Shown here: positions 62,701-64,000 of the stretch, piece after piece
Layout: each line of letters begins with the position of its first letter
How positions within the stretch are numbered: the first letter of the stretch is position 1
Source: Trichoplax adhaerens
Taxonomy: Eukaryota > Placozoa > Uniplacotomia > Trichoplacea > Trichoplacidae
Direction of reading: 5' to 3'
DNA length: 64,000 nucleotides
Assembly: GCF_000150275.1 (NCBI RefSeq)
Contig: NW_002060965.1
Location: 128,923-192,922 of the forward strand
Program-made: the position numbers and the translations under genes
Notes under the pieces: model-generated
Databases searched by the model: none
What the model was told of the DNA's origin: nothing
Seen by the model: the letters and a program-made list of their open reading frames with translations, nothing else

Positions 62701-64000
62701 GTTTTTGATAAATAATGTTTTCATTGAGCTGAATACATTAAGATAACGAAACTCAATCGAAAAATTCTTTAGGTGTATTATTTTCTAACCGATCGAAAAC
62801 AAACTTTCTAAAAGATACGGTGCTTTAAAACTCTGGATTGACTATCGTCGAAAGAAAACTCCTAATACGTATGGAAGCAGTTTTAAGTATAACTAGTATT
62901 GCACTGTCATAGGAGTTTATATTTTACTTAATTAATTTTGAAAGAGCTCGTAATTTTATATTTCCTAGAATTAACAAAAAATCAATTTTTAAGATTTTTA
63001 AATTTTTTTTCTAGAATGTCTCCAAGATTACTAAAGCCTTCAAATTGTCATTATATACTGGATAACTTTTGCTACCTAAATGATATTATGCGTAATATAC
63101 AATAAAAGAATATTTTATTAAGGCAATATTTATTTAGCTTTTCACTATATCATCTATTTTCGCTTTAAAATTACCTAATCAACGTGAACTCAAAGAATTA
63201 AGTAATATCTCATTTATAAAACTATTGCAATTGAATAGACATAGCGATAAGCAATGCATCATCTGAATGCCATGAAATTACTAATCGATTATTTACGATG
63301 AAAGACGAAGATTGAATACAGTAAAGCTTTTACTTAGAGTTTTAAAGGCGATAGCCATCTACTATCATGCTGTGTTGAGTAAGCGACAGATATGGAAAAT
63401 AATTGTGCTATGGCATAAAGAAATGTTAGGTCCAAAACTTCTGATGATTCTATTTAGATGCCTAATTTGATTTTATATGCTGTTGTAAAAAATTGGCATA
63501 TTCTATTCTTTAAATCAATAAACACAGCAATCATTTTATCATTTAACGAACTATTGCTTGGACGTGAAACAAAAATACCCAAGTCTTAATTATGATTAAA
63601 TTATTACCATTTCCCGTAAATAAGTCATGATAGATATCAACTATATTTCAGTCATTCATAGGCTTTGTTTTCTGGCGATTATAGTCAACATTACTTAATT
63701 TTGTAATATCATTTGAAGAAATCAAATAATAGCTTACACATAAATTTAAGTCTTCTATGTCTGTCGAGGTTGCTTCTGTGTACGTTCTGTTTACTTGCTG
63801 TATAGACAACTTGTCTATCAGAACTTAATAGTTGTTATGGATTGGATAAATTCATGTGAAAATAGTGATAGTGCTAAATTGACTTTAGATGAAATTATTT
63901 ACTAGGCTGATTGTAATCCTATTCTCGTAACTATACAAGTTTTTGTAGTTAGTTCACTCTTATTAGGAACCCCGGTCTTTCTTCAAAATGTAAAAATATG
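59719..64000. other. Gene-poor right edge
   Basis: No supported gene. A minus-strand ORF at 62524-62724 has no recognised motif. The region is very AT-rich and includes the diverged repeats at 61445-61960. The receptor's 3' UTR must lie in the first few hundred bases. Features beyond 64000 could extend into it. Confidence 0.4.
61445..61960. repeat. Diverged tandem repeats, about three copies
   Basis: Blocks containing CATCAT(A/T)TATCATGT, a GATC-rich segment, (A/T)CAGTAGCAAATTAATAAA and ATTATA.CATGAT recur near 61450, 61570 and 61755; a second word, TGTAATTAGCTAAAA followed by TGTAGTAAAA, is present at about 61727 and 61918. Spacing is irregular (about 120-190 bp) and copies are strongly diverged. 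Confidence 0.6.

Noticed and set aside
1-64000. tRNA, rRNA and CRISPR-like arrays
   Set aside because: Looked for T-loop (GGTTCGAAT-like) boxes and regular repeat-spacer arrays; nothing convincing found by eye.

Overview
This is nuclear DNA from an animal. It is AT-rich, genes are on both strands, and most are split into many short exons by GT-AG introns of about 50-700 bp. I rebuilt the exon chains by hand, checking reading phase at every junction. The gene set (sideroflexin-5, Nse4, LYAR, TACC, a sperm/ciliary TEX49-like protein, a divergent rhodopsin-type receptor, LPMO-like/DOMON surface proteins), the compact introns and the base composition suggest an early-branching metazoan, most plausibly a placozoan (Trichoplax/Hoilungia type). 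The species call is inference; no diagnostic marker was seen.

Layout. 1-4358: no confident gene; a ~160-bp tandem array at 3056-3775. 4359-8758 (+): five-exon gene for an unrecognised 1167-residue Ser/Arg-rich coiled-coil protein. 9958-10322: small ORF with a signal anchor beside a foldback element. 10975-14070 (+): sideroflexin-5, 14 exons. 14379-17659 (-): NSMCE4, 10 exons, tail-to-tail with sideroflexin. 19223-20254 (+): TEX49/SPMIP11-like, 3 exons. 22912-24910 (-): LYAR, 7 exons. 26677-37999 (+): TACC, 18 exons, head-to-head with LYAR; its 4.9-kb first intron is full of palindromic AGTACTGTAC-type repeats and a three-copy 0.3-kb tandem repeat. 39442-42120 and 45281-47287 (+): two intronless paralogues with an LPMO-like N-terminus, two EGF-like modules, DOMON domains and a GPI-type tail. 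47.3-57.7 kb: gene-poor with a minisatellite. 57747-59718 (+): two-exon GPCR. 59.7-64 kb: no gene seen.

Functionally the conserved genes are unrelated housekeeping or cytoskeletal genes: mitochondrial transport, SMC5/6 genome maintenance, nucleolar growth, spindle microtubules, axonemal microtubules. The most distinctive content is the pair of surface proteins. In each, a mature N-terminal His, an H-x-G-x-F motif and an (F/Y)-W-S-C-A-D-V motif suggest a copper histidine-brace oxygenase, fused to DOMON domains with conserved Met and His that could bind haem. If correct, each is a membrane-tethered oxidase carrying its own electron-transfer domains, comparable in logic to fungal cellobiose dehydrogenase plus LPMO but in a single chain.
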